From the NCBI RefSeq assembly GCF_047250365.1, contig NZ_JBLBVL010000003.1, positions 1 through 64,000 of the forward strand: a stretch of DNA of 64,000 nt, written 5' to 3'. The translations under genes and the position numbers were made by a program. Shown piece by piece: positions 1-7,607 of the stretch. Numbering within the stretch: the stretch's first letter is position 1; every line of letters starts with the position of its first letter. The stretch comes from Thaumasiovibrio sp047250365. GTDB lineage: Bacteria > Pseudomonadota > Gammaproteobacteria > Enterobacterales > Vibrionaceae. Below the pieces are notes generated by a model, which worked only from the letters and a program-made list of their open reading frames with translations, ran no database searches and had not been told where the DNA came from.

Positions 1-149
1 AGCACCGCCAGTTTCACCAATTGCTGACGTATAGGCTCTGCAACATGTTTGTGTTTGCGGCTCACCTCATCAAGCAGCACGTCATATATCGATGCAAGCG
101 AAGACGGCCAAAGGTGTCGGTCAGTCGTTACACTGTTCTGTTTATCCAT
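1..149 (-). CDS. N-terminus of a Mor-like transcription regulator, cut by window edge
   Basis: A reading frame starts with ATG at 149 on the minus strand and stays open for 49 codons to the window edge. A strong AGGAGG ribosome site lies about 7 bases upstream of the start. The visible part begins MDKQNSVTTD, then has LWPSSLASIYDVLLDE and a basic stretch (VSRKHKH). Length, acidic/basic pattern and the 'LWP..L' opening remind me of the Mor (Mu middle-operon regulator) helix-turn-helix family that Vibrio genomes carry, but the DNA-binding half is outside the window, so this is a weak assignment. That a gene is here is much surer than what it is. Confidence 0.5.
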   Translation of the reverse strand, partial: MDKQNSVTTDRHLWPSSLASIYDVLLDEVSRKHKHVAEPIRQQLVKLAV

Positions 150-1173
150 TTCAAACCTCCTGATTTGCTTCAGGACAAACAATATCTAATCGTCCATCAT
201 CAGCTGATCGGAAGAGTTTCGGGAAAGAATTAAATCAGGTTGAATCCCGCGCCATTACCGGGCTAAGAATTTAAAAAACGGCAGAGTAGGGGAGTTTAAA
301 CACCGTTTAAAGGTGGTTTAACGCAGTAGATAAAGAGGGGATCACTCGCATTAAATGGGTAGCATCCCATCATTGTTTGAATCTTTGCTCACTCCACGTG
401 TATATAGATAGGTGTTTGGGTGAACTGTAGTAACAAGTAAGAAGATACCAGCGCGAACTTTTGAACGGAGCCAACCACAATCACCACGCCAAACCAGTCG
501 TTTAAAATGAAAAGTTTTTCAAACTAAGCGGCGGCGTTTTTCAAACCTCGCGGTTTCTTACAATTTTCTTACACACCCTCTATGTGCTGTGAATAACTGG
601 GAGTAGTTATCCACAGCTGTTGCGCAAACGGGTTTTCCATACACTTCAATAGTTATCCACGGATTCTGTGGGTAACTGTGTTGATAATATTGTATTAAAT
701 TGCAAAGGAAAGAGGGCTGCGCTGACTAGCTTATTGCTGCCAATAAAATCCCTTTAAAATCATCCGCTTATCCTGTTTTGTTGATATTAATCAAAAGTAG
801 GAGCTAATAGCGCGGTTTTTTTATTCAATAAAGTAACAATGGCAAGTTGTGAATAGCGAGGATAAGACAGTGGAAAAGATAACCACAGGCCCATAGGGAA
901 AGAAGAAAGTAACGGCTGGCTAAACTAAAAGAGAGAGTAATAAAACGGATTCGAAAAGGATGTCATATCGGCCAATCTTGACGAGGGCGGCTATCATAAT
1001 GCTATGCGACAAAGTTTGCAATGCGATGTTGACGCTTTTTTGCACGTAATGGCTATTTGGTGGTATTTGTATGTAACGGTTTGCATCGTGATGACAGTGA
1101 GTGGATTTTATTAGTTATTGACTTTCCGCGTGCTGGATTGACAATAACGAGGCCATAAAATAAAGGATATACC
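150..1173. other. 1-kb gene-free region upstream of uvrB
   Basis: No convincing gene is seen on either strand; the rightward open frame at 21-233 is not supported. It holds the promoter of the leftward gene ending at 149, a cluster of DnaA-box-like sequences (588-675, listed separately), AT-rich stretches, and the uvrB leader with an AAGGAT ribosome site before 1174. I looked for a LexA (SOS) box of the CTGT-N8-ACAG type in front of uvrB and did not find a good one. Confidence 0.6.
588..675. promoter_or_regulatory. Cluster of DnaA-box-like 9-mers
   Basis: Within 88 bases there are four matches or near-matches to the DnaA box TTATNCACA: TTATTCACA on the minus strand (588-596), TTATCCACA on the plus strand (607-615), TTATCCACG (653-661) and TTACCCACA on the minus strand (667-675). 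Two are perfect and two have one mismatch. A weaker one lies near 846-854. Their density in non-coding DNA is well above what chance gives. E. coli uvrB is known to carry a DnaA box in its control region, so a role in uvrB regulation or DnaA titration is the likely reading. Confidence 0.55.
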
Positions 1174-3195
1174 ATGAGCAAGATGTTCAAACTTTCATCG
1201 CCTTATCAGCCTGCTGGTGATCAACCTGCAGCGATAGCGCAGCTGTTAGATGGGTTGGATTCAGGGCTGGCGCACCAAACGCTATTAGGTGTCACGGGAT
1301 CGGGTAAAACCTACACCATGGCCAATGTTATTGCGAAATCCAATCGACCTACGCTAATTTTGGCGCCAAATAAAACATTGGCTGCGCAATTGTACGGCGA
1401 GATGAAGGAGTTCTTCCCAAATAATGCGGTGGAGTACTTTGTTTCTTATTACGATTACTACCAGCCTGAGGCTTACGTACCAACCACGGACACCTTTATA
1501 GAGAAAGATGCGTCCGTTAATGCGCATATCGAGCAGATGCGTTTGTCGGCGACGAAGGCGTTGTTAGAGCGGCGAGATGTGGTGATTGTTGCCTCGGTGT
1601 CGGCCATTTATGGTTTGGGCGATCCCGATTCCTATTTGAAAATGATGCTGCATATTCGCCGGGGTGACGTTATCGATCAGCGCGGCATTTTACGCCGTTT
1701 AGCAGAGCTGCAATATACACGCAACGATGTGGCTTTCCAGCGTGGTACATTTCGTGTGCGTGGGGAGATCATCGATGTCTTTCCGGCCGAGTCTGAGCAT
1801 GAAGCGATTCGGATCGAGCTATTTGATGAAGAAGTCGAGAATATCTCAACCTTTGACCCACTAACCGGGGCAATTGAATCGCGCAACTTGCCGCGTTGTA
1901 CGATTTACCCCAAAACGCACTACGTTACTCCGCGCGAGAAGTTGTTAGATGCCATCGAGAAAATTAAAGAAGAGTTAGTTGAACGAAAAGAGCAACTATT
2001 GAGTAATAACAAACTGCTAGAAGAGCAGCGTATAACGCAGCGAACCCAGTTCGACTTAGAGATGATTCAAGAGCTGGGGTATTGCTCTGGTATTGAGAAC
2101 TACTCACGCTATTTAAGTGGCCGCGCAGAAGGTGAGCCGCCACCAACACTGTTTGACTATCTGCCCGCCGATGGCTTGCTGATCATTGATGAGTCACACG
2201 TTACTGTTTCTCAAATAGGCGCGATGTTTCGTGGCGATAGAAGCAGAAAAGAGACGCTGGTGGAGTTTGGATTTCGTTTGCCTTCTGCGTTGGATAATCG
2301 TCCAATGAAGTTTGAAGAGTTTGAGGCATTAGCACCGCAAACGGTGTATGTCTCGGCAACGCCTGGTGATTATGAGTTACAAAAATCGGATGGTGATATC
2401 GCAGAGCAGGTGGTGCGGCCGACAGGGTTGCTCGATCCTGAAATAGAAATTCGCCCGGTAGCGACGCAGGTGGATGACCTCTTGTCGGAAATTCACCTTC
2501 GCGCCAACCAAAATGAGCGCGTATTGGTAACAACACTGACTAAACGCATGGCGGAAGATTTAACCGAGTATCTAACAGAGCATGGGGTCCGCGTCAGGTA
2601 TTTGCACTCTGATATTGATACGGTTGAACGGGTTGAAATTATTAGAGACTTGCGGTTAGGTGAATTTGATGTGCTGGTGGGGATTAACCTGTTGCGTGAA
2701 GGACTGGATATGCCGGAAGTTTCGCTAGTGGCTATTCTTGATGCCGATAAGGAAGGGTTCTTGCGCTCGGAGCGGTCGTTGATTCAAACCATTGGTCGTG
2801 CGGCAAGAAACCTGAAAGGTAAAGCGATTCTGTATGCCGATCGGATTACGGGCTCTATGCAGCGCGCTATCGCAGAAACAGATCGTCGACGTGACAAGCA
2901 GCACCAACACAATATTGATACAGGAAGTGTACCGCAGGCACTGAATAAGAAGGTCTCTGACATTCTTGAATTGGGTGGTGGCATGAAAAGGTCGCCAAAT
3001 CGGGCGGCGAAACTGCATAAAGTGGCCGAACAGGGTGGCAGTTATTCGTCGTTGTCTCCTCAAGAGCTGGAAACTCGCATTCTTGCGCTTGAGAAAGAGA
3101 TGTATGACCATGCGCAAAATCTTGAGTTCGAGAAAGCAGCCGAAAAGCGCGATGAGATAGAAACGTTACGTAAACAGTTTATTGTTAATAGCTAA
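1174..3195 (+). CDS. uvrB: UvrB, excinuclease ABC subunit B
   Basis: UvrB is the damage-verification helicase of nucleotide excision repair; it is loaded on DNA by UvrA and then recruits UvrC for incision. The 673-residue product is full length (E. coli 673) and nearly collinear with the E. coli protein. Visible are the Walker A motif GVTGSGKT (residues 39-46), the beta-hairpin YYDYYQPEAYVP around residue 93 that is inserted between the DNA strands, helicase motifs such as DESH and IGRAARN, and the C-terminal UVR motif (about 635-670) that contacts UvrC. The ATG at 1174 follows AAGGAT and matches the E. coli start (MSK.FKL). It is followed by the Qrr sRNA on the opposite strand, the normal Vibrio arrangement. 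Confidence 0.99.
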   Translation: MSKMFKLSSPYQPAGDQPAAIAQLLDGLDSGLAHQTLLGVTGSGKTYTMANVIAKSNRPTLILAPNKTLAAQLYGEMKEFFPNNAVEYFVSYYDYYQPEAYVPTTDTFIEKDASVNAHIEQMRLSATKALLERRDVVIVASVSAIYGLGDPDSYLKMMLHIRRGDVIDQRGILRRLAELQYTRNDVAFQRGTFRVRGEIIDVFPAESEHEAIRIELFDEEVENISTFDPLTGAIESRNLPRCTIYPKTHYVTPREKLLDAIEKIKEELVERKEQLLSNNKLLEEQRITQRTQFDLEMIQELGYCSGIENYSRYLSGRAEGEPPPTLFDYLPADGLLIIDESHVTVSQIGAMFRGDRSRKETLVEFGFRLPSALDNRPMKFEEFEALAPQTVYVSATPGDYELQKSDGDIAEQVVRPTGLLDPEIEIRPVATQVDDLLSEIHLRANQNERVLVTTLTKRMAEDLTEYLTEHGVRVRYLHSDIDTVERVEIIRDLRLGEFDVLVGINLLREGLDMPEVSLVAILDADKEGFLRSERSLIQTIGRAARNLKGKAILYADRITGSMQRAIAETDRRRDKQHQHNIDTGSVPQALNKKVSDILELGGGMKRSPNRAAKLHKVAEQGGSYSSLSPQELETRILALEKEMYDHAQNLEFEKAAEKRDEIETLRKQFIVNS

Positions 3196-3240
3196 TCGGT
3201 AATAAAGCATGTGTGCATGCAAATGTGGTCGTGATTAGAT

Positions 3241-3338
3241 AAAAAAAAAGCCAACCGACAATATGGGGTCGGCTGGCTCATTGTTTGGTGATTGAATCAC
3301 AAACAACGTCAGTTGGCTAGGCTGACCCCGAAGGGTCA
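3241..3338 (-). ncRNA. qrr1: Qrr quorum-regulatory small RNA (qrr1 position)
   Basis: About 98 nt on the minus strand. It begins with a short hairpin (TGACCCTTCGGGGTCA) and then carries the Qrr core CCTAGCCAACTGACGTTGTT, which I recognise from Vibrio Qrr RNAs and which pairs with luxR/hapR-type, luxO and aphA mRNAs with Hfq. It ends in a terminator stem (AGCCAGCCGAC / GTCGGTTGGCT) followed by nine T. The 5' end is set by a sigma-54 promoter 12 bases upstream. The place, divergent from luxO and convergent with uvrB, is that of qrr1. The 5' end is inferred to within a few bases. Confidence 0.95.
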
Positions 3339-3349
3339 GGTCTATTAAA

Positions 3350-3366
3350 TGCATCAAGTGTGCCAA
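3350..3366 (-). promoter_or_regulatory. Sigma-54 promoter of the Qrr sRNA
   Basis: On the minus strand the sequence TTGGCACACTTGATGCA gives the GG at -24 and GC at -12 that sigma-54 RNA polymerase needs, against the consensus TGGCAC-N5-TTGCA. The predicted start of transcription is at about 3339, exactly where the Qrr hairpin begins. Sigma-54 promoters need an enhancer-binding activator, and luxO is encoded right beside it. Confidence 0.9.
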
Positions 3367-3459
3367 CTTTATCGGATGCTTAAAAATAATTTAGATGCTG
3401 ACTGTAAGCGCTCTGGGAGCGTCACTTCCGCCAGTGTTTCAATGACTAAGTTATCAATA

Positions 3460-3530
3460 TTGCAATATAAAAAAGTCATTTGCAAAATGCAAAAATAATC
3501 AGCAAGAATTTCTCATTTTGCAAAATGATC
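3460..3530. promoter_or_regulatory. LuxO enhancer sites upstream of qrr
   Basis: TTGCAAAATGCAA at 3480-3492 is a perfect match to the known LuxO site TTGCA-WWW-TGCAA. Two partial copies flank it: TTGCAATAT at 3460-3468 and TTGCAAAATGATC at 3518-3530. They lie roughly 95-165 bases upstream of the Qrr sigma-54 promoter, the usual position for enhancer binding, and also lie just before luxO (start 3610), so they could add autoregulation of luxO. Confidence 0.85.
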
Positions 3531-3609
3531 GATTATCATTATGTCTGTAGAAGAAGAAACGTAGTGATCTATTTGAAGTTTTTGCCCTGGGATGCAAGGA
3601 GACCGCTTA

Positions 3610-5082
3610 ATGCAACTAGAAAATAGAAAGCGTGTGCTGATGGTTGAGGACACAGCGTCTGTTGCAGCATTATATAAATCGTACCTCAACCCATTGGGGC
3701 TGGATGTAACGATAGTGGCGACAGGAAAAGAAGCACTGCAATATGTTGCTGCTGCGCCACCAGAATTGATTCTTCTTGATCTTCGCTTGCCAGATATGAC
3801 GGGTATGGACGTTTTAGAATCGGTAAAGGAAACCTATCCCGATCTCCCCGTCATTATCATGACGGCGCATGGTTCGATTGATATTGCCGTTGAGGCGATG
3901 AGGCTGGGCGCTCAGGATTTCCTGATCAAACCTTGTGAGGCTGAAGGGCTAAGAATTACGGTGAGTAATGTCTTTCGGCGAGCGACAAAGTTACCGGATG
4001 GAAGTGCATTTGATGTAACGACAGAGGGGACACATTACCAAGGGTTTATTGGTAAAAGCCTGAAAATGCAGGGCGTTTATAGGATTATTGAATCTGCTGC
4101 TGCCTCTAAAGCAACGGTGTTTATTACTGGGGAAAGCGGTACGGGTAAAGAGGTGTGTGCCGATGCAATCCACTCTGCGAGCCCGCGAAAAGAGGGGCCT
4201 TTTATTGCGATTAACTGTGCTGCTATTCCCAAAGACTTGATTGAAAGTGAACTGTTTGGTCATTTAAAAGGGGCATTTACAGGTGCCGCGGCAGAGCGCA
4301 AAGGGGCTGTAGAGTTAGCGCATAATGGAACACTATTCCTTGATGAACTCTGCGAGATGGACCTCGATTTACAATCTAAACTATTGCGCTTTATTCAAAC
4401 CGGTGTTTTTCATAAGTTAGGCTCATCAAAAGAGATGAAGGTGGATGTGCGTTTTGTCTGTGCCACCAATCGTGACCCGTGGGAAGAGGTGAAAGCGGGT
4501 CGTTTCAGGGAAGATCTTTATTACCGATTACATGTTATCCCATTGACATTACCGCCGCTAAATCAGCGAGGAGAGGATGTTATTGAAATAGCACGATCGT
4601 TGTTGGCACATATGTCGGTAGAGGAAGGAAAACCGTTCGCCCAGTTTGACGATGACGTGATCCGTATTTTCAAGGCGTACGACTGGCCAGGCAATGTACG
4701 TCAGCTGCAAAATGTTATTCGCAACATTGTGGTGTTGAATAATGCCGAAACTGTCACCAAACAGATGCTGCCGCCGCCGTTAAACGATATTTCTGGTGTT
4801 AATTTTGCATTAGAAGAACAGAACGAAACTTTAGTCGCAGAACAATCTGCAACAGTTGATGTGAATTCAGTATCGTTTCAGAATAGGAACGGTGAAAGGC
4901 TAGCGAGTCCGGTTATTCTCCCGCTATGGCAAGTAGAGAAAAAAGCCATAGAGGAAGCAATAACGGCATGCGATGGAAATATCCCGAGAGCAGCAGGCTT
5001 ACTAGAAGTCAGTCCTTCCACCATTTATAGAAAGCTACAAACTTGGCAAGATTCAGCCAGTGAAAAAGGGGAGACGGTTTAA
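3610..5082 (+). CDS. luxO: LuxO, quorum-sensing sigma-54 response regulator
   Basis: LuxO is the phosphorelay response regulator that, at low cell density, activates qrr genes with sigma-54. The product is 490 aa. Its receiver domain (about 1-125) has the phosphoacceptor D57 in LILLDLRLPD, and the conserved TAHG and IKP further on. The AAA+ domain has Walker A GESGTGKE (about 174-181) and the sigma-54 contact motif GAFTGA. A Fis-type helix-turn-helix is at the C-terminus. I chose ATG 3610 because AAGGAGA lies 7 bases upstream; an in-frame ATG at 3592 has no ribosome site. The linker before the HTH is a little longer than in Vibrio LuxO. The stop overlaps the luxU start by one base, so the two are translationally coupled. 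Confidence 0.97.
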   Translation: MQLENRKRVLMVEDTASVAALYKSYLNPLGLDVTIVATGKEALQYVAAAPPELILLDLRLPDMTGMDVLESVKETYPDLPVIIMTAHGSIDIAVEAMRLGAQDFLIKPCEAEGLRITVSNVFRRATKLPDGSAFDVTTEGTHYQGFIGKSLKMQGVYRIIESAAASKATVFITGESGTGKEVCADAIHSASPRKEGPFIAINCAAIPKDLIESELFGHLKGAFTGAAAERKGAVELAHNGTLFLDELCEMDLDLQSKLLRFIQTGVFHKLGSSKEMKVDVRFVCATNRDPWEEVKAGRFREDLYYRLHVIPLTLPPLNQRGEDVIEIARSLLAHMSVEEGKPFAQFDDDVIRIFKAYDWPGNVRQLQNVIRNIVVLNNAETVTKQMLPPPLNDISGVNFALEEQNETLVAEQSATVDVNSVSFQNRNGERLASPVILPLWQVEKKAIEEAITACDGNIPRAAGLLEVSPSTIYRKLQTWQDSASEKGETV

Positions 5083-5444
5083 TGGGGGATACCACCATCA
5101 ATACCGATACAATTCGGCGTTTAGCTGTAGAGGTTGGCGAAGATACGGTTGGCTTGTTGCTCACTGTGTTTAGTGACGAACTACAGCAGTATCATGATAC
5201 TTTGTCTGATTCCCCGTCTTTAAGCCAAATTCGGGAGATTAGCCACTCGTTAAAGAGTAGTGCGTCCAGTTTTGGTGCCGATAGACTGGCAGACTTAGCG
5301 CAAGAGTGTGAGTCTCGCGTTAAACAAGGTCAAGACAGTTGGGTATTTGAACATCTCGATACGTTTAAAGAAACGGTCCGTCACACGGCAGACCGTTATC
5401 GTGCCCTAGCTGCCGAAGAGAATTGTATCGATAGCTTGTCGTAG
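5082..5444 (+). CDS. luxU: LuxU, phosphorelay HPt protein
   Basis: LuxU carries phosphate from the hybrid autoinducer receptors (LuxN/LuxQ/CqsS type) to LuxO. At 120 aa it is a single HPt four-helix domain; the phosphorylated histidine is H55 in EISHSLKSSASSFGA, which fits the HPt pattern H-x-L-K. It starts on the last base of the luxO stop codon. Its last 39 bases lie antisense to the end of yvcK. Confidence 0.95.
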   Translation: MGDTTINTDTIRRLAVEVGEDTVGLLLTVFSDELQQYHDTLSDSPSLSQIREISHSLKSSASSFGADRLADLAQECESRVKQGQDSWVFEHLDTFKETVRHTADRYRALAAEENCIDSLS

Positions 5445-6293
5445 CGCGTCGCGATCGTGACGCCACTGATGATTGAATGAAGCTAAAGGAGAAATAGCCT
5501 GATGATAGTGTCCGGCTATTTCTTTTTTTTCATTTGTAATAATGCCATCAATAGTCCGTCCTTGCATGGCACGCTCACACCACATCAACATCATACTGAG
5601 CGACATCTCACCAGCTGGACCAAACTCTTTATCGAGATTGGTAATAAAGTAAATTTTCGCGCTGGTGTTTTGTAGTGCTTTGCCCACTTCACTAAGCAGA
5701 AGCGGCGGCATGATGCTGGTTAAAAAACTGCCTGGTCCAAGTAGAATAATATCGGCTTGCTTTATTGCTTCAATCGCTTCGCGTGTAGCAGGTACAGGAG
5801 GCTCAACAACCAGTCGTTGAGGTACTTCTGTTAGTTCATCGACATTGGTTTCACCGCAAATAACGGTGCCATTGGTGGTAATGGCGGCTAAGTCGGCAGA
5901 ATGCTCTGACATTGGGACGATGCGAGTCTTTACTTTTAGTAGCTCTCTGATGGTATTGATCGCTTCAAGAGGCCGGACGCTAAGATGATCTAGCGCGGTG
6001 AGCATTAAATTACCCAAGTTATGGCCGTTGAGCTCACCATTTCCTTTAAAGCGATATTCAAACATCATTGAGCCAACGGAAGGCTCAGTGATCAATTGAT
6101 TGATACAATTGCGAGTGTCACCCCATGCAATGCCGCCTTGGCATGCCCGGATTCTACCTGTTGAACCGCCGTTATCTGTGGTGGCGACAATACCCGTAAC
6201 AGAGCTTTCATATGAAGATAATGATGAAAGAACACGCCCTAGCCCGTGTCCGCCGCCAAGCGCGACAATCTTTTTGTTATTGATGGTAGTCAT
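5406..6293 (-). CDS. yvcK: YvcK/GlmR-type gluconeogenesis factor
   Basis: A 295-aa member of the YvcK/CofD-like family (E. coli YbhK). Members bind UDP-sugars and affect cell-wall precursor supply and growth on gluconeogenic carbon. The N-terminus has the nucleotide-binding GGGHGLGRVLSSL loop, then TDNGGSTGRIR, NLGNLMLTAL and GPGSFLTSI, all typical of the family. The ATG at 6293 places that glycine-rich loop at residue 13, as expected. It converges on luxU with a 39-bp overlap of coding sequence and no room for a terminator between them. The link to luxO/luxU is positional and common in Vibrionaceae; no functional tie is shown. Confidence 0.93.
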   Translation of the reverse strand: MTTINNKKIVALGGGHGLGRVLSSLSSYESSVTGIVATTDNGGSTGRIRACQGGIAWGDTRNCINQLITEPSVGSMMFEYRFKGNGELNGHNLGNLMLTALDHLSVRPLEAINTIRELLKVKTRIVPMSEHSADLAAITTNGTVICGETNVDELTEVPQRLVVEPPVPATREAIEAIKQADIILLGPGSFLTSIMPPLLLSEVGKALQNTSAKIYFITNLDKEFGPAGEMSLSMMLMWCERAMQGRTIDGIITNEKKEIAGHYHQAISPLASFNHQWRHDRDALRQAIDTILFGS

Positions 6294-6538
6294 ACGCCGA
6301 TTTAGTTATTAATAGATTCGCACTGAATAACATAATTCGAACAGATATCCTATCGAAATGATACCGCGGTGGGATCTTTGTGGCACTCTGTATGATAGCG
6401 TGCTTGCTATTACTGAGCTGCGGATAGCGGAGCGGCAATAAAGTAAAGGGCGCGCCACTGTACGAGCTTGTATCCAGTGGCGGTATAGACCGGGCGAAAG
6501 TGATGAACAGTGCCGTGTCTAAATAGTATGCATGCGAC

Positions 6539-7111
6539 TTAATGAGGCTCTTGCATTAAGCTCATTAAATAGTCACAGGTATTGAGACAGTTAGGTTGAG
6601 TTAGCAGCTGTTGCTTCTCTCGCACGGGCACGGGAAGTAACTCTAGCCAACGCTGACATAACCAGCTCAGATTGTTTAATTGTTTATTATTATGTAAGTC
6701 ACTCAGCTCTGGGTGCTTGTCATACATAATCTGCAAGCGTTCAGCGAGCATTTTCTGCGGTACAGATGGTGCTGTTTCGGGCCAACGTGTCGTACTTTCG
6801 TAATCGGCTAAACAGATGTTTGATTCATGATTATAAAAGTTAACAACTTCGAACGTATCTAATCCCACGACAGTAATTTGTAATAGCCCATTCACTAAGT
6901 CGGTGTCAAAATCTTCGATTCTAACTCGCGTTCCTATCTCATAAAATTGTTGTTCGTCGGCAGGGTCATACATACAGATGCCAAGAATGCCGCCGTTGCG
7001 TAAAGCGTGCTTGATGGTATCCATCTGTCCACCAGGGGCAATGCGCATTGGTAGGCGACCGTCTGGCAGAATGTGGCGTTTCTGAAATAGTACGGGCAGT
7101 GTGTTCGTCAT
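6539..7111 (-). CDS. LON substrate-binding-domain protein
   Basis: A 190-aa protein made only of a LON N-terminal (PUA-like) domain, without the AAA+ ATPase or protease parts of Lon. It reads LPVLFQKRHILPDGRLPMRI..., then GILGICMYD, GTRVRIEDFD and GLLQITVVGL, which are the strand pattern of that domain; a helical C-terminal half follows. The true function of stand-alone LON-domain proteins is unknown. I chose ATG 7111 because a GGGGGA ribosome site lies upstream; an ORF extension to 7150 has none and would overlap the promoter. A sigma-54 promoter (7145-7162) sits just upstream, which is unusual for such a gene and suggests control by LuxO or another enhancer-binding protein. Confidence 0.85.
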   Translation of the reverse strand: MTNTLPVLFQKRHILPDGRLPMRIAPGGQMDTIKHALRNGGILGICMYDPADEQQFYEIGTRVRIEDFDTDLVNGLLQITVVGLDTFEVVNFYNHESNICLADYESTTRWPETAPSVPQKMLAERLQIMYDKHPELSDLHNNKQLNNLSWLCQRWLELLPVPVREKQQLLTQPNCLNTCDYLMSLMQEPH

Positions 7112-7144
7112 GATGCGTCCCCCTGTTTTGATATGTCTAAGAGA

Positions 7145-7162
7145 CTGCAAATGTGGTGCCTA
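7145..7162 (-). promoter_or_regulatory. Sigma-54 promoter of the LON-domain gene
   Basis: On the minus strand the sequence AGGCACCACATTTGCAG matches sigma-54 consensus TGGCAC-N5-TTGCA at 10 of 11 positions, with GG and GC separated by the required ten bases. Transcription would start near 7135, giving a 24-base leader that contains the GGGGGA ribosome site of the gene starting at 7111. The geometry fits so well that chance is unlikely, but no experiment is visible. Confidence 0.75.
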
Positions 7163-7224
7163 CTTTTTAAGGCTTTATAACCTGTTGATATAAAAGCTTC
7201 CGAGCTATCACTCCTGCTGAGTTG

Positions 7225-7288
7225 TTGCAAAATGCATCATTTCGTTATGCAATATGAAACTAAGATGCAACGTGTTCGTAAAATGCAA
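7225..7288. promoter_or_regulatory. Array of LuxO-like TTGCA half-sites
   Basis: TTGCAAAATGCAT at 7225-7237 differs from the LuxO consensus (perfect copy at 3480-3492) in one base. Three further TGCAA half-sites start at 7248, 7266 and 7284, so the half-sites recur at 22, 18 and 18 bases. The array lies about 65-130 bases upstream of the sigma-54 promoter at 7145-7162, the same distance range as the sites upstream of qrr. I infer that LuxO, or a paralogue with the same site, binds here. Confidence 0.6.
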
Positions 7289-7509
7289 AAACGCAGATAT
7301 AGGTGTAGTCAGAAAGGGTATTCACGGTGGGCAGCGATGATCGTTTTGCGCCTTAAGCGGTGTTCTTGGTGTTGTTGTGAAAATGAAAACTATTTGTGAG
7401 TGAAAATGAACTAGACTTGTAGTGATTTGGATGAGTGCACGTACGTTAACTTAGTCTGTGCACAGCCATTAACCGAGCGTGATGGACTAAGTGAAGCATC
7501 ATAAGTCTG

Positions 7510-7602
7510 CCTCGCCGTGACAGATGTCACTGAAGTATTGTGGATTGACACAATCTTTAGGGTTTATCGAGAAATTGATAAGCCTCCCGTATTTGGAAAG
7601 GT
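7510..7602 (+). promoter_or_regulatory. Moco (molybdenum cofactor) riboswitch
   Basis: The leader of moaA ends in GCCTCCCGTATTTGGAAAGG, nearly the same as the end of the E. coli moaA Moco RNA motif, and is preceded by GCCGTGACA and paired segments (TTGTGGATTGACACAA; TTTATC ... GATAA) as in that motif. The 3' end includes GGAAAGGTG, which is the moaA ribosome site, so ligand binding can hide or expose translation start. In E. coli this element turns moa expression down when cofactor is sufficient. 5' boundary approximate. Confidence 0.88.
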
Positions 7603-7607
7603 GAAAT

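Noticed and set aside
21..233. Rightward 70-codon frame at the window start
   Set aside because: No ribosome site, random-looking composition, and it covers the opposite-strand gene that has a strong AGGAGG site.
1000..1173. LexA (SOS) box in front of uvrB
   Set aside because: No sequence close to CTGT-N8-ACAG was found, although E. coli uvrB has one.
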